From a virus: a DNA stretch of 22,526 nucleotides. Of the stretch, positions 16,137 through 22,403 are shown piece after piece. Where the stretch lies: positions 1 to 22,526 of IMG/VR virus record IMGVR_UViG_3300031213_000018. One strand, given 5' to 3'. The first letter of the stretch is position 1. Every line of letters starts with the position of its first letter. The translations under genes were made by a program, and so were the position numbers. The notes under the pieces are model-generated. The model was not told where the DNA came from. It made no database searches and saw only the letters and a list, made by a program, of their open reading frames with translations.

Positions 16137-16421
16137 ATGATAGGCAAAAAGTGTATCATCCGCTGCTATGCAAGCGGCGTCCATTACGGAACCGTTACCG
16201 CACAAGATGGTCGTCAAGTCACACTGGCAGACAGCCGCCGCCTATGGCGTTGGCACACCGGCGGGAGGGAAAAAGGCGTGAGCCTTAGCACAGTTGCGTT
16301 GACTGGCATCGACGCAGCTCGCAGCAAGGTTGAACCGGCTCTGCCTGAAATTATGCTGCTTGATGTGCTGGAAATCATCCCGGCGAGTAATGTGGCATCT
16401 GAAAGCATTGAGGGTGCATGA
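16137..16421 (+). CDS. DUF6948-like small phage protein
   Basis: This 94-residue protein starts MIGKKCIIRCYASGVHYGTV and has TLADSRRLWRW, SLSTVALTGIDAARSKV and a late LPEIMLLDVLEIIPASN. I recognise the pattern G(V/N)xYGTVxxxxGxxVxLxxxRRLWxW with a final EIIP from widespread phage proteins annotated as DUF6948; the exact DUF number should be confirmed. Function is unknown. The ATG at 16137 has AAGGA seven bases upstream; an earlier in-frame ATG at 16092 lies on the promoter and was not used. Unlike every other gene except its partner, it is on the plus strand. G+C is about 52% in 16141-16200, much lower than in the structural genes. It overlaps the next gene by ATGA. Confidence 0.82.
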   Translation: MIGKKCIIRCYASGVHYGTVTAQDGRQVTLADSRRLWRWHTGGREKGVSLSTVALTGIDAARSKVEPALPEIMLLDVLEIIPASNVASESIEGA

Positions 16422-16675
16422 TGATGCAGTCATTCGAGTACTATGAAAACGACGGCTACGGCTCCGGCTACGGCTACGGCTACGGCTCCGGCTCCGGCTA
16501 CGGCTCCGGCGACGGCGAAGGCTACGGCTCCGGCTACGGCGAAGGCTCCGGCTCCGGCTCCGGCTACGGCTCCGGCTGCGGCTCCGGCTACGGCTCCGGC
16601 TCCGGCTCCGGCTACGGCTACGGCGACGGCGAAGGCTACGGCGAAGGCTACGGCGACGGCTCCGGCGACGGCTGA
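16418..16675 (+). CDS. Low-complexity X-Gly dipeptide repeat protein
   Basis: This 85-residue protein has an 11-residue leader (MMMQSFEYYEN) followed by 37 uninterrupted X-Gly dipeptides to the end. X is Ser 14 times, Tyr 13, Asp 5, Glu 4 and Cys once; no other residue occurs. Gly is always encoded by GGC. The start overlaps the stop of the DUF6948-like gene (ATGA), with AGGG a few bases upstream; two further ATGs follow in frame. Similar Tyr/Ser/Gly repeat proteins occur beside DUF6948-type genes in other phages, as far as I recall. It has no domain, signal peptide or membrane segment and is expected to be disordered and acidic. Its composition resembles the [G/S]Y[G/S] segments of condensate-forming proteins; function is unknown. 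Confidence 0.75.
   Translation: MMMQSFEYYENDGYGSGYGYGYGSGSGYGSGDGEGYGSGYGEGSGSGSGYGSGCGSGYGSGSGSGYGYGDGEGYGEGYGDGSGDG
16451..16672 (+). repeat. 37-copy hexanucleotide-type repeat (NNN-GGC)
   Basis: Every six bases the pattern is a variable codon (TAC, TCC, GAC, GAA or once TGC) followed by GGC, 222 bp in total. The period keeps the reading frame whatever the copy number, so slippage would change length but not frame. Confidence 0.97.
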
Positions 16676-16698
16676 AAATTCCATCGCACAAAAAATAT

Positions 16699-16724
16699 TA
16701 AGCCCGGTTTGCGCCGGGCTTTTT
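16699..16724. terminator. Bidirectional Rho-independent terminator between convergent genes
   Basis: AGCCCGG (16701-16707) pairs with CCGGGCT (16714-16720) across a 6-base loop. On the plus strand TTTT follows after the repeat gene. On the minus strand, just after the terL stop at 16725, the hairpin is followed by TAATATTTTTT, so it can serve both convergent transcripts. Confidence 0.85.
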
Positions 16725-18365
16725 CTATGCAAACACGTCAAAATCGCCATCCGCTTGGAACGATCCGCCGCCTTTTCCGTCAGTCCTGCGCCCGCCGAGC
16801 CGGTCAAATTCACCCACGCCGAGGAAGCCATAGCCCGCCCCGTCGCAAATGTGGCTTTCGTCGTTCTTGGAGGGTTTGTCGGCGTAGCGATCCTCGCCCG
16901 TGACCGCCAGACGCTTGAAGTGCCACGCCCCCATCAGCCCCTTGTGCAGCATCGGGCAGTGTCGCTTGTTCAGCAAGAGCCCAGGCTTGCCGTCGATCAT
17001 CCGCTCGCATGGCCCGGCCAGAGCCGCGATCCTCATCTTCGGGTCTTGGGTTGGCGCGGGCTCCAGGTTGATCCCGTGTTGCGTGCGCAGCCAGTCGAAG
17101 CTGGCCGTCTCGAATATCTCGTCACGCTTTCCGCCTGCTGGATCGCCCCACCCTGTTCCGGTCAGCCCTCTGGCCACATGATCCGGGAAATGCTTGACCA
17201 ACGCCTCACCGACTAGCTCGCCAAATCGCTTGATCCCCATATCGAAACAAACCACCTCTCGGTGTGCCAGGAGCGGGCCGCGCGGATGCTTCTGAAACAG
17301 GAGCGCCGAGGGCTGTAGCGTGCCGCCGCCAATGTCTGCCCCGATAAACACCGGCTCGTCAGGCAGGATCGGCAGGTGATCGACGCCATGCACCTGGCCG
17401 TTGTATTGCGGGACCACGCGCCGCCCGTCCGTCACGAACGTGTAGACGCCCTGGAGATAGCTTTGGATTTCCTCCAGCGTCTTACCTGCCAACGCGCGGC
17501 CGTAGTAGCTCCGCACCCCAAGCGGGTTCGATCCAGCATCGACGCGGGATAGCGCCACAAGGTTCTCCTGCCAAGGGTTCACGATCCAGAGCCGATCAGC
17601 AGCACGGATCACCTCAATCGGACACTCGACCCGGCGCGTCTTGCCTCGATAGTAGATCAGCACCTCGGCCGATGTGAGGCGCACGCCTTGGTAGTCTGGG
17701 AAATTCTCGTCGATGATCTCGGCACCGTTGCCACGCGGCCGCACCTCCAGGACGCCGGGCGGTTGCTGGTGGAAGTGATAACCTTCTGGCGTCTCGCGGT
17801 GGTGCCAGCCATAGAGCCAATGATCTGCGTCCGGCGGGTTGGTGTCGCCCCAGATGCCGCTCCAGGTGGTTGGCCGCTCGTTCACCCCGAACCGGCCCAC
17901 GCGCTCGGTCAGCCTGGTGATAACTGATCTGGGCACCTCGCGCATCTCGTTGATGAAGGCCCCGGTTAGCTCCAGCGATAGGAGCTTCTTCACGTCCTTT
18001 GGCTTGTCGAGCGCGATCAGGTTGACCTCGATCTCCAGGCCGGAGTTGCGCGGCTGGATCATGTGCGTAGCCGGTGACCTCCAGATGATATCCCCAAACG
18101 CATCCGAGGGATAAATCTGCTGATAGGTCACGGCCGTCGTTGATCGCAGCTCGGGCATGGTGTTTCGGATCACCGCGAACCTGGAGCGGCGCTTGCCGTC
18201 CTCGCTGGGCGCTTGCTCTTGGCCTAGATCAAGGATGCGTTGAAGGCTGGGCACCGACTTGCCGGAGCCGACCGGCCCGATGATGAAGCTCCCAAAGCTG
18301 CGATCCTGTTTGTACTTCCAGGCGACAGGCGACGTGGTGTAATCCCAGGTTGAGCTTGTCACCAT
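16725..18365 (-). CDS. terL: Terminase large subunit (packaging ATPase/nuclease)
   Basis: This 546-residue protein is the DNA-packaging motor and headful or end-generating nuclease. The ATPase half shows Walker A GPVGSGKS (30-37) and a Walker B with catalytic Glu, LELTGAFINE (131-140, Glu140). The nuclease half shows VFIGADIGGG (Asp344), GTGWGDPAGGKRDE (Asp408) and SHICDGAGYG (His505, Asp508), the RNase H-like acidic triad region. The ATG at 18365 was chosen because the 33 residues before it, from an ATG at 18464, are not family-like and overlap the fibre gene; no good ribosome binding site is seen at either start. The small subunit is not adjacent but six genes upstream, which is unusual. 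Confidence 0.94.
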   Translation of the reverse strand: MVTSSTWDYTTSPVAWKYKQDRSFGSFIIGPVGSGKSVPSLQRILDLGQEQAPSEDGKRRSRFAVIRNTMPELRSTTAVTYQQIYPSDAFGDIIWRSPATHMIQPRNSGLEIEVNLIALDKPKDVKKLLSLELTGAFINEMREVPRSVITRLTERVGRFGVNERPTTWSGIWGDTNPPDADHWLYGWHHRETPEGYHFHQQPPGVLEVRPRGNGAEIIDENFPDYQGVRLTSAEVLIYYRGKTRRVECPIEVIRAADRLWIVNPWQENLVALSRVDAGSNPLGVRSYYGRALAGKTLEEIQSYLQGVYTFVTDGRRVVPQYNGQVHGVDHLPILPDEPVFIGADIGGGTLQPSALLFQKHPRGPLLAHREVVCFDMGIKRFGELVGEALVKHFPDHVARGLTGTGWGDPAGGKRDEIFETASFDWLRTQHGINLEPAPTQDPKMRIAALAGPCERMIDGKPGLLLNKRHCPMLHKGLMGAWHFKRLAVTGEDRYADKPSKNDESHICDGAGYGFLGVGEFDRLGGRRTDGKGGGSFQADGDFDVFA

Positions 18366-18417
18366 TGCAGGTCGTTTGGAACTCGCGTCAGCCCCATCGC
18401 GGTGATCGCTGCCACGC

Positions 18418-19197
18418 TCACAGCACAACGCCTCTTTTTTCTGCGTAGTATTGCCGGGCATCACTACGCTGTTGTGCCGTCAGTAGCTTGTCGATGAATG
18501 TGCAGCCGTAGAACTCGGCATTGCCCCAAACACTGTTGGCGATCCGTCCGATGTAGAGCGGGCCGATACCAGTGTTCACGATATTTGACCCCGAGGCGTT
18601 CTCGTCCGTTGTGCCGTTGGACAGGACATGGTCGCCCAATGTGCCCCCATCCGGAAGGCGGATACCGACCACGCCGTCTGATGAAAGCCCGGAGACATAC
18701 GCGCTGCCTGCGATCTCGACACGCAGATTGCCGTTATCGTCCCGCACGGTCCACCGCTCGCCGATATCGCCCCCGATGTTGAGCGTGAACACAGCACCCC
18801 CCGGACCGAAGGCGCCGATATATTCCCGCGTGCTGTTGCCGCTTACATTGATGTTGGACTGCGTGACCAGTTCATCATTTTCGGCACCGGCGAACTCAAG
18901 GTAATAGTTACCGTTTCCATCTTGTCGCAGCACAGGGGATGCAGACAAGGAAGGGCTTTGTGCGTCGTTTCCGTTCCCTGACTTGTCCGCGATGAACCGG
19001 ACCACATCCCCGACTGCGGGCACACTGCCGGACTGGTCCGGCTCCGTGTTCATGCTGGACAGATCGGATACATCGTAGAAGACCCCTGACTCGCTTCCCG
19101 TGAACAGATCAGCGGGGTCAAACGCGCGGAGCTGACCAAACGCGCGGAGCTGACCAAACGGCGAAACAATGCCAAAGGGAGACGGAACCCGCAGCAT
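18418..19197 (-). CDS. Fibre-like protein with LamG-like domain
   Basis: This 259-residue protein begins with SPFG motifs (residues 6-9 and 12-15). LFTGSESGVFYDVSDLSSM (about 31-49) follows, and VGDVVRFIADKSGNGNDA (about 62-79). The VGD-x-x-x-x-x-DKSGNGN pattern, with NYYLEFAG and a C-terminal GPLYIGRIAN and FYGCTFIDKLLTAQQRS, is that of concanavalin/LamG-like domains found in phage fibre or appendage proteins. It is likely a receptor- or glycan-binding virion protein; the target is unknown. The ATG at 19197 shares a base with the preceding TAA (TAATG). G+C is lower than in the core genes, and an 18-bp duplication lies in the N-terminal linker, so recombinational exchange is plausible. Confidence 0.78.
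   Translation of the reverse strand: MLRVPSPFGIVSPFGQLRAFGQLRAFDPADLFTGSESGVFYDVSDLSSMNTEPDQSGSVPAVGDVVRFIADKSGNGNDAQSPSLSASPVLRQDGNGNYYLEFAGAENDELVTQSNINVSGNSTREYIGAFGPGGAVFTLNIGGDIGERWTVRDDNGNLRVEIAGSAYVSGLSSDGVVGIRLPDGGTLGDHVLSNGTTDENASGSNIVNTGIGPLYIGRIANSVWGNAEFYGCTFIDKLLTAQQRSDARQYYAEKRGVVL
19123..19158. repeat. 18-bp tandem duplication in fibre N-terminus
   Basis: The 18-base unit CGCGCGGAGCTGACCAAA at 19123-19140 is repeated exactly at 19141-19158. It duplicates six codons and yields FGQLRA twice in the linker before the LamG-like domain. Confidence 0.93.
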
Positions 19198-19490
19198 TAG
19201 GAAACTGCAGCGCGCGAAACAAACACAGAGCCAGTTTCGCCACGGCTAATCATGTAAATGCGATCTGCCGTTCCTGACCCTGGGAAGCGAGAAAGCATGG
19301 CGACCGAGGCGTCCTCACCCGCTCCATTGGCGTAAGGAATACCCCTGTCTGCTTCAACTGGAGCAGCGCCATCCATACCCAGAACCTCGACGATCCCAGA
19401 GACCACAACAAACGTGCAATCTATCTCGGAAATAAGCGTCCATGTGTCTTCCGGTAAAGTGACCCAGGTGTTAAGTGCTGGTTGCGTCAT
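19197..19490 (-). CDS. Small protein upstream of the fibre gene
   Basis: This 97-residue protein starts MTQPALNTWVTLPEDTWTLI. Its short alternating hydrophobic segments (CTFVVVSGIVEVLGM and a final DRIYMISRGETGSVFVS) suggest a small beta-sandwich. It resembles in layout the short accessory proteins coded before phage fibre genes, but I do not recognise a specific family. The ATG at 19490 has GGAGG five bases upstream. The end overlaps the fibre start by one base, so the two are likely co-translated. Local G+C is near 50% (19201-19260), lower than the structural genes. Confidence 0.68.
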   Translation of the reverse strand: MTQPALNTWVTLPEDTWTLISEIDCTFVVVSGIVEVLGMDGAAPVEADRGIPYANGAGEDASVAMLSRFPGSGTADRIYMISRGETGSVFVSRAAVS

Positions 19491-19519
19491 GTCGGCCTCC
19501 CCTTCTAACTGCGCGCAGC

Positions 19520-19624
19520 CTACATCAATCCCGCCAATTCGAAAAGCGTTCTTAAAAGCATAAACGCACCGGCAGCGCATGACGCCGCCAGCACGATCCG
19601 CCCTATGATCCGATATCCCGTCAT
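19520..19624 (-). CDS. 34-residue single-span membrane peptide
   Basis: An ATG at 19624 overlaps the stop of the methyltransferase-like gene (ATGA), and the frame runs 34 codons to TAG at 19520. The peptide MTGYRIIGRIVLAASCAAGA plus FMLLRTLFELAGLM has one hydrophobic stretch (about residues 9-24) flanked by Arg, with a second apolar end. It could be a tiny membrane protein, a spanin or holin accessory, or neither. The exact overlap supports translation, but its size makes it less certain. Confidence 0.55.
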   Translation of the reverse strand: MTGYRIIGRIVLAASCAAGAFMLLRTLFELAGLM

Positions 19625-20271
19625 TGACCACCCCATTGATCTGCCATTGCGGCCGCGATGCCGGGATATGTCACTGAACGATCTCTCGCGCGATCCTCAC
19701 CCGGCGAAAGGCGGTTCTGCCCGTTGTCGGTCTGGTTGCCCCATCGCGGCTTACCATTTACCATGCGGGGCTCCGCCCATGCGTAACGGGGCAGAGGCAT
19801 GAGTGGCCTAAGCCCCCTCACCCAAAAGCATGTTTTCTTGCTTGCGTCGTCTCCGAACTCGTAGGGCTGATAAGTCGGTGGACGACCGAGAACGCGAGAC
19901 AGAACCCCAACGGGGTTCTCGATCACCACGCGATCCATTCCGCAATTCCAAAGCCTTTCGACAAAGGTGACAGCATCCCTTCGCGCTTCGCGCCGCGCCG
20001 CGCCGGTCAGGGTTCCGGGCTTCACCTTCTGATGATATGGGCCATCCCCGTAAGCCCACTCTGCGCTGCACGTCAGATAGGTGCAGGTCGGGAAAGCAAT
20101 CAGGCCGCGCCACTGGCGGCTCGCCAGCGCATCGAAGATATCGCATTGCAAGTGTTCGCCACGGCCAGAACGGCTGTGCAGCAGATCGCAGGACACCGCC
20201 GGAATGCCCCGTGCAAGAAACGCATCGCGCACCGTGCCGCTTTCCTCGCACCCGATAAGCCAAGGTTTCAT
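19621..20271 (-). CDS. Divergent DNA cytosine methyltransferase-like protein
   Basis: This 216-residue protein has the layout of phage C5-cytosine methyltransferase-like proteins. It shows WLIGCEESGTVRDAFLARGI (motif I-like, about 4-23), AFPTCTYLTCSAEW (about 59-72, with a candidate catalytic Cys63 in place of the usual PPC context), DRVVIENPVG (about 113-122, ENP) and a C-terminal RSVTYPGIAAAMADQW. These proteins usually carry PPCTYL; here Pro-Thr-Cys replaces Pro-Pro-Cys, so activity is uncertain. It may modify phage or host DNA against restriction, or have lost catalysis. The ATG at 20271 overlaps the preceding TGA (ATGA). Confidence 0.78.
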   Translation of the reverse strand: MKPWLIGCEESGTVRDAFLARGIPAVSCDLLHSRSGRGEHLQCDIFDALASRQWRGLIAFPTCTYLTCSAEWAYGDGPYHQKVKPGTLTGAARREARRDAVTFVERLWNCGMDRVVIENPVGVLSRVLGRPPTYQPYEFGDDASKKTCFWVRGLRPLMPLPRYAWAEPRMVNGKPRWGNQTDNGQNRLSPGEDRARDRSVTYPGIAAAMADQWGGQ

Positions 20272-20543
20272 TGCTTCGCCCTCTTGATCGCCAGATAGTC
20301 CACGATCCGCTCGCCTTCGTTGCTTCGATCCGCAGTGATCCGCTGCGTCAGGAGGCAGAGCCCGCGTTCGTGCAATCTCATAGCAGCTTCTTTGACCGAC
20401 CTCGACGCGGAACCAGCCTCGCCCCGATGATACACCACCAGGTCGCCGGGCTCCACGCGGTCGAGTGCCTGGGCGATCACCGCATCCTCGCTGCCCGATG
20501 CAATCTTCTCGATGCGCAGCTCCTGCTTTACACGATCAGCCAT
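20268..20543 (-). CDS. Small conserved-type phage protein (YHRG motif)
   Basis: This 91-residue protein contains EPGDLVVYHRGEAG (about 47-60), then an Ala-rich helix and RGLCLLTQRI with a final VDYLAIKR. The pattern GDxxxYHxG followed later by GLxxLxQRR and YxAxxR recurs in short uncharacterised phage proteins. Function is unknown. The ATG at 20543 has a GGGGG stretch seven bases upstream and overlaps the upstream gene by 16 bp; an ATG at 20594 would extend far into that gene. Its stop overlaps the methyltransferase-like start. Confidence 0.72.
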   Translation of the reverse strand: MADRVKQELRIEKIASGSEDAVIAQALDRVEPGDLVVYHRGEAGSASRSVKEAAMRLHERGLCLLTQRITADRSNEGERIVDYLAIKRAKQ

Positions 20544-20851
20544 GCAATCGCCCCCCATATGCAGACGCCAGCAGCGATCCAAACCAAGTGCCACGCCGCA
20601 GGGCCGCGCCCGTAGTCCGAGAACTCACCCCGAGCGGGGCAATCCCTTCCTTGATGATTGCAGTCCGGAGTGCAATGCAAGTCACTTGCGCTCTCTGTGC
20701 TGGCCCGTGAGTGCCCTTGTGCCTTTTCGGCACCCACCATGCCCGAAACACCCTTCTCGGCATCCTGCGGCCGCTCCTCGCGCGGCTGTCGCTGCAAATG
20801 CTCCACGTCGAAGTCACCATTCGCGCGGTGGTGGATTTGAAAGTCATTCAT
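20528..20851 (-). CDS. Small Cys-containing protein with C-terminal membrane anchor
   Basis: This 107-residue protein has an N-terminal MNDFQIHHRANGDFDVEHL segment. A Cys-containing CTPDCNHQGRDCPAR stretch (Cys60, Cys64, Cys71) is followed by a single hydrophobic span at about 87-106 (HLVWIAAGVCIWGAIAWLIV). The C-x-x-x-C-x-QGR-x-C pattern next to a tail-end transmembrane segment recurs in small phage proteins of unknown function. The N-terminal ~60 residues are probably cytoplasmic and disordered. The gene starts 8 bp inside the end of the small terminase gene and overlaps the next gene by 16 bp. A metal or redox role for the three Cys is a guess. Confidence 0.72.
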   Translation of the reverse strand: MNDFQIHHRANGDFDVEHLQRQPREERPQDAEKGVSGMVGAEKAQGHSRASTESASDLHCTPDCNHQGRDCPARGEFSDYGRGPAAWHLVWIAAGVCIWGAIAWLIV

Positions 20852-21317
20852 CGTCGTCTCCTTCCGGTTGCCATTTCGGGATCGCTTTCGAAGCCTCCAC
20901 TGCTGCTGGCGGGATCACTTTCACCTCGAAGCCGTCGCCAGTGCCGCCTTCTCGATCCTCTCGGCCGTAGCCGTGGTTCACCTCCAGGGCGAACTTTGCC
21001 CCGTTCGATGCCTCCCTGACATACAGCGCTTCCTCTGCAAATTCTGCGATCCGCATCTTGGCGCGTGCGATGATCGGGACAAATGCCGGATCGCGTGGCT
21101 CGTCTCCCCTGCCATATGCCAAGAGGGTTTGCCTGGTGGTGTCCAGTGCGAGTGCCAGCCCTGCCATGGTTGGGGGAACTTGGTAATCTTCCTCGTATGG
21201 CTCGCCATCGCGGGGATAGATTTTGCGCTTGCGCGTCCTGCTTTGAAAATAGTCCTCAATTCGTTGCTCCAGCTCCTCGGGATCGGTGAAGGCGAGCTGC
21301 CCGCGCTTTGCCATCAT
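20844..21317 (-). CDS. terS: Terminase small subunit (gp3-type DNA packaging protein)
   Basis: This 157-residue protein has a helix-turn-helix-like PTMAGLALALDTTRQTLLAY (about 49-68) and the segment YVREASNGAKFALEVNHGYG (about 98-117), typical of the gp3-type small terminase subunit. It recognises phage DNA and hands it to the large subunit. The protein begins MMAKRGQLAF; either of the two adjacent ATGs (21317 or 21314) is possible, with GAGGAGG just upstream and the preceding TGA overlapping both. The large subunit is not next to it but 2.5 kb further on, behind six accessory genes. The N-terminal basic part (RTRKRKIYPR) may contact DNA. Confidence 0.88.
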   Translation of the reverse strand: MMAKRGQLAFTDPEELEQRIEDYFQSRTRKRKIYPRDGEPYEEDYQVPPTMAGLALALDTTRQTLLAYGRGDEPRDPAFVPIIARAKMRIAEFAEEALYVREASNGAKFALEVNHGYGREDREGGTGDGFEVKVIPPAAVEASKAIPKWQPEGDDDE

Positions 21318-22180
21318 GCCCCTCCTCGTTCTGCCAGGCGCTGCCGCAGGTGTGCGAGCGCTTCATCCCCGATGTTCTTCATGCCGCCCGACCGACCGCT
21401 ATCAGCGGGCGGGGAGGGAGGGCGGCTTTGCGGACCCTCTCCCCCCTGCACCCCCCTCTCCGTGGTCTTGGTCTTATCCGTGGTCTTGGTCTTATCCTTC
21501 TCCGTTGTCTTTTCCGTTGTCTTTTCCGTTTCCGTTGTATCGCTAGGGCTATGGATAGGGGTATGCGATAGGGGTATAAGTAGGGCTTCCCCGAGACGGT
21601 CGAGCGTGCGTGCGTCGAGCCCGATTTCCTGCGACGTGAGCATGGGTTCGAGCTTCATTTCCTTGACGATATCCGCCGCCGTGCTGTCGAAGCCGCCCAT
21701 CGCTTCCAGGATTTTCCCGGCCTCGGTGTGATCGCTGCGGTGTTCGCTGCGCTTGAGCCGGCTCGCTTTCTCGTTCCACTCCTCGCGGCGCTCGAACATT
21801 GCCAGGATCAGATCGCACGCGGCGCAATCCCTGACCGGAGAATGTGGCAGCGCCTGGATGATGCGAACCGGCCCGGCCAGGTGCTTGCGGCTGGAGATCG
21901 CGTTGAAGCGGAAGAAGTTGACGATCTGGATCAGCTCCTCCTCGGGATCGTATCGGATCAGGCGAGCCTCGGCCAATTCGATGAACGCGGCGCGCACCTC
22001 GTCGGCCGGAACTTTCAGCTCAAGCGCGGCCATTTCTGGCGGCAGGACGAACGCCCCGGCGCTGTTGCCGTGCGTGGTGGTGTGCAGGTAGAGGTAGGTC
22101 AGCCGGGCCAGGTCCGAGCCGAGCTGTCGAAACCGCTTGCTGCGCCAGATTGAACTGGAGATGATGCCGAACTGTCTCAC
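21314..22180 (-). CDS. Replication-initiator-like protein with Lys/Thr/Glu-rich linker
   Basis: This 288-residue protein starts at GTG 22180 with MRQFGIISSSIWRSKRFRQL, and its first ~150 residues (DLARLTYLYLHTTTHGNSAG, then EVRAAFIELAEARLIRYD) form a winged-helix-like pattern like phage O-type or replisome-organiser proteins. A Cys-containing RDCAACDLILAM is in the middle. The C-terminal third is low complexity, rich in Thr, Lys and Glu, with DNA repeats. The GTG was chosen over an ATG at 22285 because the earlier residues look unlike a protein and overlap the preceding gene; AGGGCGG lies about seven bases upstream. It is tightly followed by terS. The initiator role is likely but not proven. 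Confidence 0.72.
   Translation of the reverse strand: MRQFGIISSSIWRSKRFRQLGSDLARLTYLYLHTTTHGNSAGAFVLPPEMAALELKVPADEVRAAFIELAEARLIRYDPEEELIQIVNFFRFNAISSRKHLAGPVRIIQALPHSPVRDCAACDLILAMFERREEWNEKASRLKRSEHRSDHTEAGKILEAMGGFDSTAADIVKEMKLEPMLTSQEIGLDARTLDRLGEALLIPLSHTPIHSPSDTTETEKTTEKTTEKDKTKTTDKTKTTERGVQGGEGPQSRPPSPPADSGRSGGMKNIGDEALAHLRQRLAERGGA
21460..21525. repeat. Tandem repeats in the linker of the replication-like gene
   Basis: The 18-base unit CCGTGGTCTTGGTCTTAT occurs twice (21460-21477, 21478-21495). The 12-base CCGTTGTCTTTT occurs twice (21502-21513, 21514-21525). They encode the Lys/Thr/Glu-rich linker. Confidence 0.9.
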
Positions 22181-22184
22181 GGGA

Positions 22185-22403
22185 TCACCGCCCTGACGGT
22201 TCCGGCACCGCCTCCAGGCTATCCACCAGGGCGCGGATCGCATCGCCCTTCGACTTCCAGAGGTGATAGCTCGCGCCGCTGGCACGCTTCATCTCTGTTT
22301 CGGATAGCCCGGAGCCACCGGCCAAGATGATCTTGACCGCAGCTCCCAGCACGTTGAGATCGGCGGCCATGACTGGCCCCGCGTTGTGAATGTGCATGCT
22401 CAT
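22185..22403 (-). CDS. Small hypothetical protein (72 aa)
   Basis: This 72-residue protein begins MSMHIHNAGPVMAADLN and carries LGAAVKIILAGGSGLSETEM with KRASGASYHLWKSKGDAIRA, which looks like two or three helices, possibly a small DNA-binding domain. The ATG at 22403 overlaps the stop of the upstream gene (ATGA). An ATG two codons later (22397) has a better-spaced GAAGG and is a possible alternative. Its stop is five bases before the replication-like GTG, so the two are likely coupled. No family recognised. Confidence 0.62.
   Translation of the reverse strand: MSMHIHNAGPVMAADLNVLGAAVKIILAGGSGLSETEMKRASGASYHLWKSKGDAIRALVDSLEAVPEPSGR

Noticed and set aside
16451-16672. CRISPR-like appearance of the repeat block
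   Set aside because: Period is six bases without unique spacers and the frame is coding throughout; it is a coding microsatellite-like repeat.
16242-16831. Minus-strand frames coding Arg-Ser or Ala-Val repeats across the hexamer repeat
   Set aside because: They are mirror translations of the X-Gly repeat; the plus-strand frame has the start overlap, ribosome site and terminator.
18366-18464. Longer TerL starting at 18464
   Set aside because: The extra 33 residues overlap the fibre gene and do not look like TerL; the ATG at 18365 is more likely although its ribosome site is weak.
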